Source of the DNA: Glebionis coronaria | Taxonomy: Eukaryota; Streptophyta; Magnoliopsida; Asterales; Asteraceae | Direction of reading: 5' to 3' | Assembly: GCA_025667525.1 (NCBI GenBank) | Contig: CM046876.1 | Coordinates: forward strand, 478,164,557 to 478,228,556 | DNA length: 64,000 nucleotides | Part shown: positions 19,131 to 32,341 of the stretch, in pieces | How positions within the stretch are numbered: the stretch's first letter is position 1 | Layout of the letters: the number at the start of each line of letters is the position of its first letter | The notes under the pieces: generated by a model | What the model was told of the DNA's origin: nothing | The model's input: the letters and a program-made list of their open reading frames with translations, nothing else | Databases searched by the model: none | Position numbers and translations under genes: made by a program

Positions 19131-20320
19131 ATGCCGCCTAAATTGACTACTGCTACTGTTAACACCATGATTGAGCAAGCTATTGCTAGAGCTTTGGAAG
19201 CTAAACGTGCTGCGAGGAACCAAGAGGCTGAGAATAGGAATGCTGCTGGTCAGGTTGGAGGGAATGTTGAAAATCAGGTTGAAGGAAATGCTAATGAACA
19301 AGTAGAAGGAAATATTGCGAGACAAGTTGGAGGTAATGTTGCTGTTCGGCAGGTTCAGAAGGAATGCTCTTATGCTAGTTTCATGAAATGTGGACCTACC
19401 CAATTTCGTGGTACTAGTGGTGCATTAAAATTAAGGAGGTGGATTGAGAAGATTGAAAGTACTTTTGAAATCAGTGGATGTTCAGAAGCTAGTAAGGTGA
19501 AATTTGCTGCAGCTACTTTTCAAGATGATGCGTTGAGTTGGCGGAATAGTCAGGTAGCGACTGTGGCGTTGGTTGAAGCTAATGCTAGAACATGCATTGT
19601 GACCAAGGGACTGTTGACTGCTAAGTTTTGTCCTGAGGAAGAGTTAGGTCAGTTGGAAGATGAATTGAGGCATTTGGTGCTGAGGAACAATGATATTGTA
19701 GCTTATACAAGGAGATTTTCTGATTTATGTTTGTTGTGTCCTGATGCGTTTGTTGATGACCGTAAGAAGATGAAGCAGTATATTAGGGGTTTATCTAGTA
19801 ATATCAAGGGAGAAACTACTTCGTCGAAACCCAAGTCATTTGATGAAGCTGTTCAAATGGCTCATGCTTTAATGGAGTAAAGCTGTAGGATCGAAAGGAT
19901 AGTATTGCTAAAGGGAATAAGAGAAAGTGGGAAGCTGCACACTCAAGCCAAGGGCAGAATCGTGGTGGTTATCATAATAACAATAACCAAGGACCGAATA
20001 GGAATCAGCAGTATAATTTGAGAAGGAATGATGGTGTTCGTGCTGCCACAAGAAATCAAGGTAACAAGGTGAATCCGAAGTGTGGTCGGTGTAATCTGTA
20101 TCATGTTGGAAATTGTCCACCTGCTTACAACAAGTGTGGGAAGGCCGGACATAAGATGGCAGATTGTAGAAACAAGGGTGTAGCCACTGGGGCCAATGCT
20201 GTTAAGGTAGTTTACTGTTCTGGATGTGGAGGCCGTGGAGATAAGCAAGGGAACTGTCCGAGGGTTGGCATACGACAGGGAGGCAATGTTGCTGTTGTTG
20301 CTACTGGGATTGCTGCTCCA
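19131..20320 (+). pseudogene. gag: Tekay-1 Gag, frameshifted
   Basis: The start MPPKLTTATVNTM is at 19131. After a Q/G/N-rich region, a retrotransposon Gag (capsid) domain covers about residues 80-240, including FRGTSGALKLRRWIEKIE and the hydrophobic AATFQDDALSW. The frame ends at TAA 19878-19880. A one-base shift there puts the rest (N-rich linker, CGRCNLYHVGNC, KCGKAGHKMADC knuckle) in another frame. A further knuckle-like motif near 20215 has Asp where His is expected. In chromoviruses this protein forms the particle and binds the RNA. Broken, so only a truncated Gag could be made. Confidence 0.9.
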
Positions 20321-23300
20321 GCCTATGTCGTGGGAGATGCTGACAAACCTCAATGGATGAACGTGGTGACTGGTACGTTTTTACTTGACGCTTGTTATGC
20401 TAGTGTGTTATTTGATTCTGGATCTGATAGAAGTTTCGTAGATGTTAGATTCAGTTAGCTATTGGATAGAGAACCAGTAAGATTGACAGCTAGTTATAAT
20501 GTGGAATTAGCTGATGGTAAGGTTGTAAGCACTAGTTCTATACTGAAAGGTTGTTCCTTGAAGTTAGGTAATTATGTGTTTAGTATTGATTTGATGCCCA
20601 TAGAATTAGGATCTTTTGACGTGACTATTGGAATGGACTGGTTAGTTGGTAATGGTGCAGTAATTATTTGTGGAGAAAGATTAGTTCAGATACCGCTAAG
20701 GAATAGGGTATTGACTGTGAAAGGAGATGAATGTACTTCTCGTTTGAGAGTTGTTTCTTGTTTAAAGATGATGAGGTATATAGATTTAGGTTGTGATGTG
20801 TTTCTTGCACAGATAAGTAATGATGGTGTGAATTAAAGGAAATTGGAGGATGTGCCTGTGATTAGGGAGTATCCTGAGGTTTTCCCTGAGGAATTGCCAG
20901 GATTACCGCCGCATCGTGAAGTGGAGTTTCGTATTGATTTAGTGTCGGGTGCTGCGCATGTCGCTCGTGCACCGTATCGTTTAGCTCCATCTGAGATGAA
21001 AGAATTATCTGATCAATTGAAGGAATTGATGGATAAGGGATTTATTAGACCAAGTTCGTCGCCGTGGGGTGCGCCTATTTTGTTTGTTAGGAAGAAAGAT
21101 GGTTCTTTTAGAATGTGTATTGATTATAGAGAGCTTAACAAATTGACTGTCAAGAATCGGTATCCACTGCCGAGGATTGATGATTTTTTTGATCAGTTGC
21201 AAGGTTCTTGTGTATACTCGAAGATCGATTTGAGGTCTGGGTATCATCAACTGAGAGTTAGGGAAGAAGATATTCCTATAACAGCTTTCCCTACTCGATA
21301 TGGACATTTCGAATTTTAAGTGATGCCTTTTGGGTTAACAAATGCGCCTGCTGTATTTATGGATTTGATGAATCGTGTATGTAAGCCGTATTTGGATGAT
21401 TTTGTTATCGTATTCATTGATGATATTCTCGTTTACTCCAAGAGTGTAGAGGAACATGAGAAGCATTTGAGAACAATTTTGGAATTGTTGAAGAAGGAGA
21501 AGCTGTATGCGAAATTTTCTAAGTGTGAATTTTGGTTGAAATCAGTGCAATTTTTGGGGCACGTGATTGATAGTGAAGGTGTTCGTGTGGTTCCTGCTAA
21601 GATTGAGGCAATTAAGGATTGGTCAGTGCTGAAGACGCCGACTGAAGTTCGCCAATTTCTTGGTTTGGCTGGGTATTATAGATGGTTTATCAAGAAGTTT
21701 TCACTAATTGCTAAGCCGTTGACTAAGCTTACATAAAAGAACCGAGTGTTTGAATGGGGATTGGAAGAGGAATCTGCATTTAGTATGTTGAAGGATAAGT
21801 TGTGTTCTGCGCCGATATTGTCTTTGCTAGAAGGATCTGAGGATTTTGTAGTGTACTGTGACGCGTCTCATAAAGGATTTGGAGTTGTATTGATGCAAAG
21901 GGAGAAAGTAATAGCGTATGCGTCGAGACAATTGAGGAAGCATGAAGAGAATTACACTACGCATGATTTAGAACTTGGGGCTGTTATTTTTGCTTTGAAG
22001 CTGTGGAGATACTACTTGTATGGAACCAAGTGTGTGGTTTTCACTGATCATAAGAGTTTGCAATATATTTTGGATCAAAAGGAATTGAATATGAGGCAAA
22101 GGAGATGGGTTGAGTTGCTGAGTGATTATGACTGCGAGATTCGTTACCATCCTGGTAAAGCGAATGTGGTAGTTGATGCACTTAGTAGAAAGGAAAGAGA
22201 TAAGTCTATAAGAGTTAGAGCTTTGACGATGTTGGAAAGTGTTGATTTGACAGAAGCGATATTGAAAGCCCAAACTAATGGATTGAAGGAAGAGAACGTT
22301 GAGGCAGAAAATTTGGGTAGAATGTTGAAGCCATTGTTTGAAGTGAGGTCAAATGGTTGAGGTATTTTAAGAATAGGATTTGGTTACCGTTGTGTCCGTC
22401 TGAGGAAGATTCTTTAGGAGTGCGAGATTTGGTGATGAATGAATCTCATAAGTCGAAGTATGCAATACATCCTGGATCGGACAAGATGTATCAAGATCTT
22501 AAGAAAGTTTATTGGTGGCCGAATATGAAGGCAGATATAGCACAGTATGTTAATAAGTGTTTAACTTGTGAGAAGGTGAAGGCTGAACATAAGAAACCGT
22601 CTGGATTATTAGTGCAACCTGAGATTCCTGAGTGGAAATGGGAGAAGATTACAATGGATTTTGTGACAGGTTTGCCAAGGACTGCAAATGGTAGTGATAT
22701 GATATGGGTGATTGTAGATAGATTGACTAAGTCTGCTCACTTTTTGCCAATGAAGAAGACATATAGTATGGAGAGGTTAACAACAGTGTATGTAAAGTAG
22801 ATTGTTTGTCGACATGGTGTTCCTTTGTCGATAATTTCTGATTGTGATAGTAGGTTTAATTCAGAATTTTGGAAGTCTTTGCAGAAAGCGATGGGAACAG
22901 AGTTATGTTTAAGTACAACATATCATCCGGAAACTGATGGACAAAGTGAGAGAACGATTCAAATGTTGCTTCGTGCATGTGTGATTGATTTTGGAAATGG
23001 TTGGGATAAGCATTTGCCATTGGTTGAATTTTCGTACAATAATAGTTATCATTCTAGTATTAAAGCCGATCCATTTGAAGCTTTGTATGGACGTAAGTGT
23101 AGATCTCCAGTGTGTTAGAGGAGGTAGGAGAAAGTCAATTGACTGGGCCTGAAATGTTTTTGAGACGACTGAAAAGATTGTGCAAATCAAGAAGCGTTTG
23201 TTATCTGCCAGAAGTAGACAAAAGAGTTATGTTGATAACAGAAGGAAACCGTTGGAGTTTGAAGTAGGAGACATGGTTATGTTGAAAGTATCTCTATGGA

Positions 23301-23689
23301 AAGGAGTAATTCGTTTTGGAAAGAGAGGAAAGTTGAGCCCGAGATATATTGGACCATTTAAGATTATCCAAAGGATTGGATTGGTGGCTTATAAGTTAGA
23401 GTTGCCTGATGAGCTTAAGGCTATTCATAATACTTTTCATGTGTCTAATCTGAAGAAGTGTTTAGCTGAAAGGGATGTGGTGATTCCATTGGAGGAAATT
23501 CAACTTGATGATAAGTTGCATTTTATAGAGGAACCTGTAGAGACAATGGATAGGGAAGTTAAGAAGTTGAAGCATAGTAGAATTCTGATTGTGAAAGTGA
23601 GATGGAACTCTAGACGTGGGCCAGAGTTTACGTGGGAACGTGAGGATTTCTTTAAGGACAAGTATTCTCATTTGTTTAGGAAGGATTAA
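20321..23689 (+). pseudogene. pol: Tekay-1 Pol (protease, RT, RNase H, integrase, chromodomain), heavily mutated
   Basis: Recognisable in order: protease LFDSGSDRSFV (about 20410), RT with [15 protein letters not shown] (about 21090) and [11 protein letters not shown] (about 21410), RNase [11 protein letters not shown] (about 21855) and FTDHKSLQ, integrase with its zinc finger, [15 protein letters not shown] and SERTIQ, and a C-terminal [14 protein letters not shown] module followed by a chromodomain-like [18 protein letters not shown]. Premature stops are at 20456, 20834, 21317, 21734 and 22798, and frameshifts occur near 22355 and between 23110 and 23190. The order with integrase last is that of Ty3/gypsy, and the chromodomain places it among the chromoviruses. 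Non-functional. Confidence 0.92.
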
Positions 23690-23711
23690 GCGTCGCGGAC
23701 GTAGCTTCTTT

Positions 23712-23725
23712 TAAGAAGGGGGGGA
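23712..23725 (+). promoter_or_regulatory. Tekay-1 polypurine tract
   Basis: Purine run AAGAAGGGGGGGA ending directly at the right LTR (TGTGACAAG at 23726). Confidence 0.85.
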
Positions 23726-26370
23726 TGTGACAAGCCAAAACCTAGGTCATTGCTTAATCTTATTTTACGATTATTTTTGAAATTTTTGGATGAGTTTGAA
23801 CGATATTTATTTTTGGAGGTTTAAGTTTAAACCGATTTTGGAAGGTCAATATTTAATATTTATTAAGTATAAGGAGTATTAGCAAGCGTGATGTCGATGG
23901 ATGCCAAATATTTTACGTCTTATTGTCGGTTGTTCGATTTTTGTCATTTTTGAGGTTTTATTTTAAATGACGTGTTAAGTCGAGTCGAGAGTCGATATTA
24001 TTATTTTTGAGGTACGTTTTAAATTTTTAAAAGTATCTTTATGAAACCCGAGCCCCGTAAATATTTTCAAAATTGACTAATAGTTATTTCCCGCTTTTTA
24101 GCTAACTATTTTCATTTTTAGCCACAACTATTGCCAAATTACAACCAAGGTCCCTCCTCCACTATATATAAAGCTAAATCAAACACACACTCTCACATTT
24201 CACCACTAAAAATTTTCACCATCTTCTTTCTTTCTCTCTCTATATTGCCGAAACACCCACCACCACCCCAATTCCATACAATTTTCAATTTAACTCAAGT
24301 TTGAGGATGAATTGAGCTAAACTAATCATAGACCCACTCTTATAATTGATCAAGGATCATATTGGTGTAAGATTTTTACATATGCAAGGCATTTTTATTT
24401 TTTGATGTTGGTAGGTAGAAACCATGATCATGCATGATGTTCTTGCCATGATCAATGGTGGTTCTTGCAAGAATCTTTGTTAAAAACTTCATTTTGATCT
24501 AAAGGTTTTAATTTTGATGATGATTTGGATGTTATGGTTCATATATGTTGATGTTAGGGTATAGTAATGATCATTTCTATGGTTGGTTTTGATCAAAAAG
24601 TTGATTTTGTACAAGATTTTGGTGTCATTTTATAACAGTAAGTAAACTGTAAAATCCGAATTTTTATGTTTTGAAAATGGTTTAACTTATAGCCTAGGGT
24701 TGTAGATATTTTTATTAGCTTCGATTTGATATAAGGTTGAGCTTCTAGCTCCAAACGAGCGCGAAGTTATGATGTTTTGAATGATCGTGTACCGGGAGAC
24801 GAGTATCGACACTACATATAGTTGTTGTCGATATTTGGATCGAATGTCGGGGACTCTAAATGGAAGTTTTGAAATGTGTAACCTACTGATAATGAATTGT
24901 TTACTTTAGAGGTTGAGTTTACTTTAAAACCCGAGTGTCAGTTCTGTAAACGGAGTAGTTTAAATAAGTTAAAACGGTTGTATGAAAAATTAACGTAAAT
25001 CTGTCCGGATTTCGTAGTTTGAAAATGAGTCGGGTAAAGGACTTTTAAAGTAATTTCATTTGATAAACTTGTAGGAGGACTTTCTATATATAGTAAGTTA
25101 GTTTATCGAGTCGTTTCATAAACGGTTGATAAGTTTAAAAGGGGTAAATAAGCTAGTACATGTAGTATGTACCGGCGGACTTTGTTAAAAGTGTAAAATG
25201 GTAAAGTAAATGTGTAGTAAAGTATAATGAAGTTATTTATATCGTTTTCTCTCGAGTTTATCGTGACTTTATGAGTTTGAGTTTGATGTTGTTATGTACG
25301 ATTTATTTCTCGAGTCATTATTAATGAACGCGCCTTATTTGATAGGTAGCGGTTCTCGTGTTTAAAAGGCATCCATTATCATCGACGATCATCTCGCTAG
25401 ATCTCTTATACTAAGGTGAGTCTGTAGCCTCGCTTTTTATGCTAGCTACTAAATGTTTTATACCCGCAAGGGGGATACATGCTATTTGAAAATAAATAAA
25501 CACAAGTCATGAGTAATTGTTGGACCAGAATGTTGCCTAAAGTTGATTTCATTGTATTGAGTAACTTGTTGCTAAAGACCCTAAATTCATGAGCCGTTAA
25601 CTATCTTCTGACTTGATGTTTTGAGTCGGGAATAGCCGCTTATTCTAATGATAGTACTATTGGGTTGACCACCCTATCTTAGACCAGGACATTACGTTGA
25701 GTAACCCGCTGGGAAGGATAATTTTACGTGAATAAGATTGTGGTATTCTAGCAACTGATACCCTAGAGGGGCAATGGTTTTATTCTAGTCATGCCGGTAT
25801 TTGGCGTGGGTGACTATTTGGTTAAGGGGTCGGTGTCATGAGCTTAAATACAATGTTTGTTTATTATTATTAATATTACCTTAAATATATATTTTGTGTA
25901 CGACAATTCTATAAATGATTATGATTGATTTTCTTCTTGTGTTCAAATGTGATTTGATAAACCTATAGACTCGCTCAACATTATTGTTGACTCGTTTTAG
26001 TATGTATTTTAGGTAATAGGAAGTGATGAGCATGGAGCTTTGCTGTGGAGGTTGTGGCTTGGCTTTTGGAAGAATGTTGGTCTAAAAACTGTTTCTACCT
26101 TTACTGTTGAACAATTTACTTTATGTTGATGTACTGTACTAAAGTTGTTGGTTGTTGGTCGAGATCCATGGGGACTAAACGCTTTACTCTGGTGTCGTGT
26201 CAGTACAATTTGGGATGAAATTTATGTTTTAGACCATTTATGAAAATCTTGTTTTTATTTATGTGTAAACATCTCTATTTTGAGTCGTTCAATATACCTT
26301 GTGTGATGATGCTTGTGTCTAGCACCCAATTGTGTATTTCCGCTGCGCAATGTAAATTGAGGGTGTTAGA
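23726..26370 (+). repeat. Tekay-1 right (3') LTR
   Basis: 2645 bp, the same length as the left LTR, from TGTGACAAG to GTGTTAGA, with TATATATAAA at 24163-24172. Followed by the ATTAG target duplication at 26371-26375. Confidence 0.93.
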
Positions 26371-27151
26371 ATTAGGGTCTAATTCACAAAGGTTAAGGAA
26401 AACCCAAATTGGATTAAGAACACGAAGAACACCAGTTTGATCTTGTTAGGATTTAAAAGGGTGTTTAGCGCGTGTTTTTAATATTAATTAACTTCTGAAA
26501 AGTTAATTAAATATTAGACGGTGAGTGGATGGTGAGGTGGAAGCAGGGTGGGTTTTGATTGGTTGATTTTGGTGAGTGGGGCACGTGGCAGGCCATGGTT
26601 GGTCTAGGTAAGTATGTTTGTCGCCCAAGTTTGGCCCTATCTTTTCTTCTTGTTGTCTTTTGTAGATTAAATAGCTCAAACAGATTTCCCTTTGTATTTG
26701 AAGTTTTGTTTTTCATACTTTTGCCCCAAAAACTTTACAAAGATTTTACCAAGGGCTTGTTTTGTCATTTGATGATATTTGAAGGGCCAAACTTGACATG
26801 TATTCAATCTTCAAGGTCTTCACTTGTTTCTTTGTCTTCATGGAGGACTAAAAGTGACAAGTCTTCAAATTTGAGGGACCATTCTTGCAAATTCTTCAAA
26901 CTTGAGGGTCTTTTTTGTAAATTTGACAAACTTTAGGGACCAAACTTGTAAATATGAATATACAAGGGTTTAAAGTGTCAATTCTTCAATTCTTCAAGGG
27001 TTTTTCTTGGAAAATCCACATTAGGGCTTGGTTCAGTCTGTGGCTTCGTTTCCCGTGTTCGTTTTCTTTGATTCTTGTGATCTTTTATGATCTTTTATGC
27101 ATTTTAAGCCCATTTTGGACAATGAGACTATGTATAAAAGCAGTCTCATCA
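26371..27151 (-). mobile_element. Athila-1 3' LTR, inner part
   Basis: Continues the LTR interrupted at 1612 and matches 36247-37097. It ends CAGTCTCATCA at 27151, which is the TGATGAGACTG start of the LTR on the minus strand. Together with 1-1612 it forms most of the 3' LTR. Confidence 0.9.
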
Positions 27152-29266
27152 CTCCCCCATACTAAACCATTGTCGTGCCCTCACGCAATGCTAGAATAAA
27201 GTATCGTAGCACCTCCAAAATTCATTTTTATGCACTTTTATTGAATGATAAACTAGATATACTACTACTATTACTACTACTTGCGTTATAGACATAATGT
27301 ATGATTTTCATCGCAAAATGGGACGTTTAGGTTCATAGAACAAGAACATGTGGATGCTTCGTAAGAAATAATTTCGTCGTCCTGGATTTTCACCCCAATT
27401 CCATGCCAAGCGTGCAACGAGATCATTGTCATTATAAGTTAGTAATGCTAACACTACTCATATGCCCTAATCACGTACTTATCCTCCCATTTTCCTAAGT
27501 TGTATCTCTTATATTTTATTTTGTCTTGAATGTTCACGAGGATACATTTTTTACTTATGCGATAATAGAGATTTAGGTCTAAAAATAGAGTCATAACGGT
27601 GTAACCAAGACCATCGAATTAATAACCCCTCCTAATAGACAACGATGTCAAAAAATTAAGTCAACAAGAAGGATCGATAAACACGGTTTTATAACGGTTT
27701 TGAACATGAGACTTATTACCAAGACTTTTATACGCCCCCTACCGGATGGGCCTTATTATCATAGGTTTACCTCCATCTTTTATTCAACTTCGCCATGAAG
27801 CTTTTATTATGACTTCGGTCTTGCCTTGCCTTTTATTTAACCTCGCCATGAGGTGTTTATTATGGCCAAAGACATATATCCTCACGCTAAAAGCGAATTT
27901 TAGATCTTTAAAGCTTCAAAGATTAAGGCTTGATTCACTTTCAATTTCTGTATAGATTAGTCGGCCTTATGCGCTTCAAATTGTTTGCTTGATTTAGGTG
28001 AGCACTTGAAATCTTATTATTGGGTGAAGCTTTCGATTATTCGGGTTGCCAATACTTCAAAACCGTTACGCTGGCGATACCTTAATGTCTCCCAATTTAA
28101 TTACATGGAAGCTACTAGAAAATACTAGAAACCAACAATCAAGACAAAACCGCTAAGTCAATATTTATTAAACAAAATATATTTACAAGCGAAGGGAGAA
28201 TAAGCAAACAACGAGAACACATGGGTTTTTTGAAAGAATACGAGTACTCTACGTTTAGCATAGTAACTTATAATTAACTCTATCATTTCACGTCCTCATT
28301 TAAGAGACTTAGCCTAATATGAAGTTAAGGAATCGAAGCTAAGTGCTCAACACGCACGGTCGAGTCAAAAATTACTCTTATTCTCGCCATCAGAAAATCT
28401 ACATTCGTGTCTTCAAACACTTATAAAACATGAGAAAAAAATTAAAATTTGGCCATTTTTAGCCTTATTTTGCAACAAAACGATAAACAAAAACATAAAC
28501 TTTGGAAAGCGTGAAGGTTTGGCAAGGCAAGTATCTATTCACCCCCATACTAAAGTTAAACATTGTCCTCAATATTTCGAGTCTAAGGGTTGGAAACCCC
28601 CATACTAGAGACGTAGTCGAATGCATAATCTAGCATGAAAAGGGTGTAACCGTTAATTTTAAAGCCGTTTATGAAGTGTGGTATAAACCTAAGGTTAGAA
28701 CATAAAAGGATATATCATGGATATTGAGAAATTCTTCAAAGCAAACGATCGAGTGCTCCCATAAAACGAACACGAGAGGCTCCAATTGTGAAGATCATGA
28801 TCATCTAAAAACCACAATGCACAACAACCACGGAACAAAGGTTGGAAGGGCACAAATCCCCTCACGTAAGCTACATTAGAAAGCGATAATATGTACATGG
28901 ATAAGCATGGGATTCCCCCACGAGGCACCTTGTTTTTGATAACCGAGTCAAAAGCTCGACTCGAATCCCCCATAAATGTGATCATTTAGGGATAATCATG
29001 GTATGGTCAAATTTTTGTAGGGCTTACATGATAAACAAGGCCCAAAAGCAACCGGTATTAAGGACTAAGTCCTTTGATGATTCAAAATACTGGGATCGAA
29101 GATGGCGTCCTTGTTTTCATTTGATAAACAAACCAACGCCACTTCAACATGTGCCAAAACAAACCCAAAGGGTTTAAAGAAAATAGATGAGAAGAAATAG
29201 AAGGGTGGGACAATGGGTAAGTCACAAAAACCATGAACTACTCGAGGTAGACTAGTACCAATCAAA
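27152..29266 (-). other. Athila-1 3' non-coding region
   Basis: About 2.1 kb between the last reading frame and the 3' LTR. I see no frame with recognisable similarity; a 96-codon frame at 28695-28985 is unsupported. On the minus strand the purine tract GTATGGGGGAG abuts the LTR (27152-27166), and near copies lie at 28542-28554 and 28597-28607. In larger Athila elements this region can carry an env-like ORF; none is evident. Confidence 0.6.
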
Positions 29267-29782
29267 TTAAAGTATTTTCCATTTATTGCATCGGTGGAAG
29301 ACCGAGATTTCCCATTTATAAGCAATTCCAGGATCAAATATCTCGTCCTCGGTGGAGAAAGGGAAGGGAACATAAGGGGCTTCCCCCACACTAAGTCCAC
29401 ACAAAGCATCGTCAAAAGGAGAAGACGAGCTTGTAGTACTCAAAACACGAGGTGATGAAGGAGTTAGAATTGTAGAAAAATCTTTTAAATCCAATTTAAT
29501 TTTTTTTCCATTTTCATCTTTTGAAAACTCCTTATGAAAACCCGATTTGATTATGTCAAAAATATTTGGTGTTTCTAAAACGATGTTAGGCACACTAAAA
29601 ATTCTCACATTTAAAAACCGTTTAGATGGTGGTAAGTTCTCAAAACGTTTGTCAACAAAGAACACCGCCCCATCGGGGTCAACATATTCATCATCCGAAG
29701 AATCTTCCGTGATTGGAGACGTAGGCTTAACACTCTTAACCTCCACCGACGGAGGGGATGGAAAATCGTTTTTTATCAACAA
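29267..29782 (-). CDS. Acidic C-terminal frame of Athila-1 (171 aa), unknown function
   Basis: Open frame just downstream of the protease region on the minus strand. It is rich in D, E, S and P (for example EDSSDDEYVDPDGAVF) and has no recognised domain, membrane segment or catalytic motif. An autonomous Athila would have reverse transcriptase sequence near here. It may be the tail of a shortened Gag-protease protein; 29783-29935 seems to link the two in a shifted frame. Moderate to low certainty that it is translated. Confidence 0.45.
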   Translation of the reverse strand: MLIKNDFPSPPSVEVKSVKPTSPITEDSSDDEYVDPDGAVFFVDKRFENLPPSKRFLNVRIFSVPNIVLETPNIFDIIKSGFHKEFSKDENGKKIKLDLKDFSTILTPSSPRVLSTTSSSSPFDDALCGLSVGEAPYVPFPFSTEDEIFDPGIAYKWEISVFHRCNKWKIL

Positions 29783-29935
29783 CTCCTAACACTCTTTTTG
29801 AAATTCTTTTGCAAATGTTTTCTATGGGATTAACATTGTTCAAAGACGTGATAGAATACACATGAGAAAGCGTAGAGTTTTGAGTTGCATTTATGACGAG
29901 TTCTTCATCATTGAAACGTAGAGTGATTTTCCTAG

Positions 29936-32341
29936 CATGAACATCGATAAGTGCTATCGAAGTATAAAAAATGATAGACCTAAAATTAGAGGAACTTTAG
30001 GATCGATGGGAATGTCAACAACGATAAAGTCCACGGGATAGTAAAACTTTCCAACTTTCATGAAGACGTCTTCGGCTACTCCATAAGCTAGAATCGTAGA
30101 ATGATCGGCCATCTCGATTGACATTCTTGAAGGAGTGAGATTAGGAAGATTGAGCGACTTAAAAATCTCAAGAGGCATCAAAGTTATAATAGCACCAAGA
30201 TCGGCCAAGGCGTAGTGTTCCTCCATATCTTGTATTGCACATGGGATTAAAAATTTACCGGGATCATCGACTTTTTGAGGTATGCGGCTAAGAAAAACCG
30301 ATGAACAACTAGACGACTTTTGCAATTTCTCTTTGTTATTCAACATACTTTTAAAGTTTGCGGCAAATCGAGGCATCATGACCAAAGCGTCGGCAAAACT
30401 TATGTTAAAATGCAAGTCACGAAACATTTTCATAAAAAGTTCAAATTGATAATTGTTACGTTCTTGTGCCTTTTCCTTGTTTCGTCTTGATGGGTAAGGT
30501 AAGGGTGGTGTGGGTTGGGTCATAGGCAACGGCCTTGGAATCTCGGGTTCCACTATTGGTATTGGTTCAACCGTAGGTGTGGTTTGAGCGGTACTTCGTG
30601 GGCTTGTAATTTTATCCTTTTCTAACATCACCTCGGGTTCTTTCTCTATTTCCTTCTCCGTAGAAGTACTTGGACGAGAGATGGGTTCTTTGAAAGTTTT
30701 ACCACTACGAGTAGTAATAACCTTCAATTCTCCTTTCGGGTTTACGGTGGTATCACTAGGAAGACCACCCGAAGAAGACGATTTACACATGATAGCTTCA
30801 AACATTTTTCCCATTCGATCTTCAAATTTAGATTGCCTAGCATCCGCTTTTAACAATTCTTGCTTAATCTCATGTTGACCTTGCTCCATTTTTTGTTGAT
30901 TTTGTTGGAGACGTTGAACATTTCCTTCCATTTTATTAGCATGATTTTTCAATTCATTAGCAAGTTCGTTTTTTAGCTCGTTTTTCAACTCGGATCTTAA
31001 GCTAATCATCTCACGTTGCATATTATCAAACTTGGCATCGTTTGCCTTTGCATAATCCAAAAATTTTCCATTAAGATTTTTAGTGAGAGCATTTTGAAAA
31101 CCTTGTGTGGTGGTTTGAAAATCACGGTTTTAGTTTTGGTTTGAAATTTGCCCATTTCCACTTTGGTAATTACCCTTGTTGTAGTTACGTGAATTTCCTT
31201 GGTAAGCACCATTTTGATTGTTTCGATAGTTGTTAGCATTTTGATTTGGTGGAGCTTGATTTGGGCGGGAACCTTGACCGATTTGGTTATAAGTTCCCGT
31301 GGCTACATAAGCACTCGAAGTGTTACCATCCACGGTAATGCACTCAGAAAAATCATGAGCTCCACCACACGAAATACAACTCTTTGCAACCGCTTTAACC
31401 GATGCGGAATTCAAAGCATCTTGTGTTTTCCAATGAGTCATAAGCGTCAAAAACCTATCGAAAAACCGATTCTCCTCATTTGCTTCATCTTGCAAGGATA
31501 TCATGTTACGAGACGACGATGATGAAACCATAGTGGCAACACTCGGTGTGTTACGAGGGCTATAAACCTTAGACCTATTCTCAATGATTTTTAAAGCCTC
31601 ATCAGTAGTTTTGCACAAAAATTACCACCCGCGGCGGCATTTAAGTAATCTCGTTCATGATCATTAAGCCCATTATAAAAAGTGTCAATTTGATACAATT
31701 TGGAAAAATCATGGTGTGGACATTCATGAAACATTTCTTTAAACCTTTCCCAAGCCATTGAAAAACTCTCATTAGATCTTTGAGTAAATCGTGAAATCTC
31801 GTTTTTCAAATGTGTTGTTTTAGATGGTGGAAAAAATTGATTCACAAACTTAGAAACGAGATCACCCCACGTCAAAATCGAATTTGGAGGTTCTTTCTCG
31901 AGCCATATCTTGGCGGGTCCATCTAACGAGTATGGAAACAACATCATCTTAATGGCATCGTGGGGGTACATCCTTAAACTTGCTAGTCGCGGTGAGACGA
32001 TTGAATTGCCTAATGTGATAATGTGGGTTGTCTTTCTCGTGTCCGCGAAACTTGTTGGCTTGAAGCATAGACATTAAACCCGTCTTGATCTCGAAGTTTT
32101 CCGCAAGGATGGCGGGAATTACAATGGCCTCTCCAAAACCCTCGGTGGGTGCTTGAAGTAACTCCATCATAGTACGATTAGCCATGATAGCTTCTTGTTC
32201 TATAAGGGGTTCCTCACTTGGAGTCTCTTCACTAGAAGGTGTTCGTGTTGGTGTGTTTTCCTTTGGATTACGACGTTTACGTGCACGTCTTGCTTGATTT
32301 AGAGTAAGCATAAACGTCACGTACAATGTGGGGATGAGCAA
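29936..32341 (-). pseudogene. gag-PR: Athila-1 Gag-protease, disrupted
   Basis: On the minus strand from ATG at 32341. A capsid-like region carries FRGHEKDNPHYHIRQF and the downstream WLEKEPPNSILTW and FFPPSKTT motifs typical of Athila Gag. A CISCGGAHDFSEC zinc knuckle (CX2CX3HX4C) follows near 31370, then an N/Q/G-rich linker, a coiled coil (about 30870-31060), a P-rich linker, and a retropepsin-like segment with DLGAIITLMP (about 30180-30215) and VDFIVVD. Breaks: frameshifts near 31965 and 31610, TAA at 31130-31132, and another shift near 29960. No RT follows. The normal job is particle formation and polyprotein cleavage; this copy is dead without repair or readthrough. Confidence 0.87.

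Larger units (their letters stand above)
1613..26370 (+). mobile_element. Tekay-1, chromodomain Ty3/gypsy element (Tekay/Del type) carrying a Sirevirus insertion
   Basis: Complete plus-strand element: LTRs 1613-4257 and 23726-26370 (both 2645 bp), tRNA-iMet-type primer site 4261-4272, an extra ORF upstream of gag, gag-pol 19131-23689, and a polypurine tract before the right LTR. It is flanked by ATTAG on both sides. Long LTRs and a chromodomain-like C-terminus on the integrase fit the Tekay/Del lineage. The coding region holds many in-frame stops and frameshifts, so it is not autonomous. A Sirevirus and an 848-bp duplication lie between its extra ORF and gag. Confidence 0.9.

Noticed and set aside
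20456..22800. Tekay-1 stops explained purely by methyl-cytosine deamination
   Set aside because: At least one stop fits CAA to TAA, but others fall where the usual residue would need a transversion, so no single mutational process is supported.
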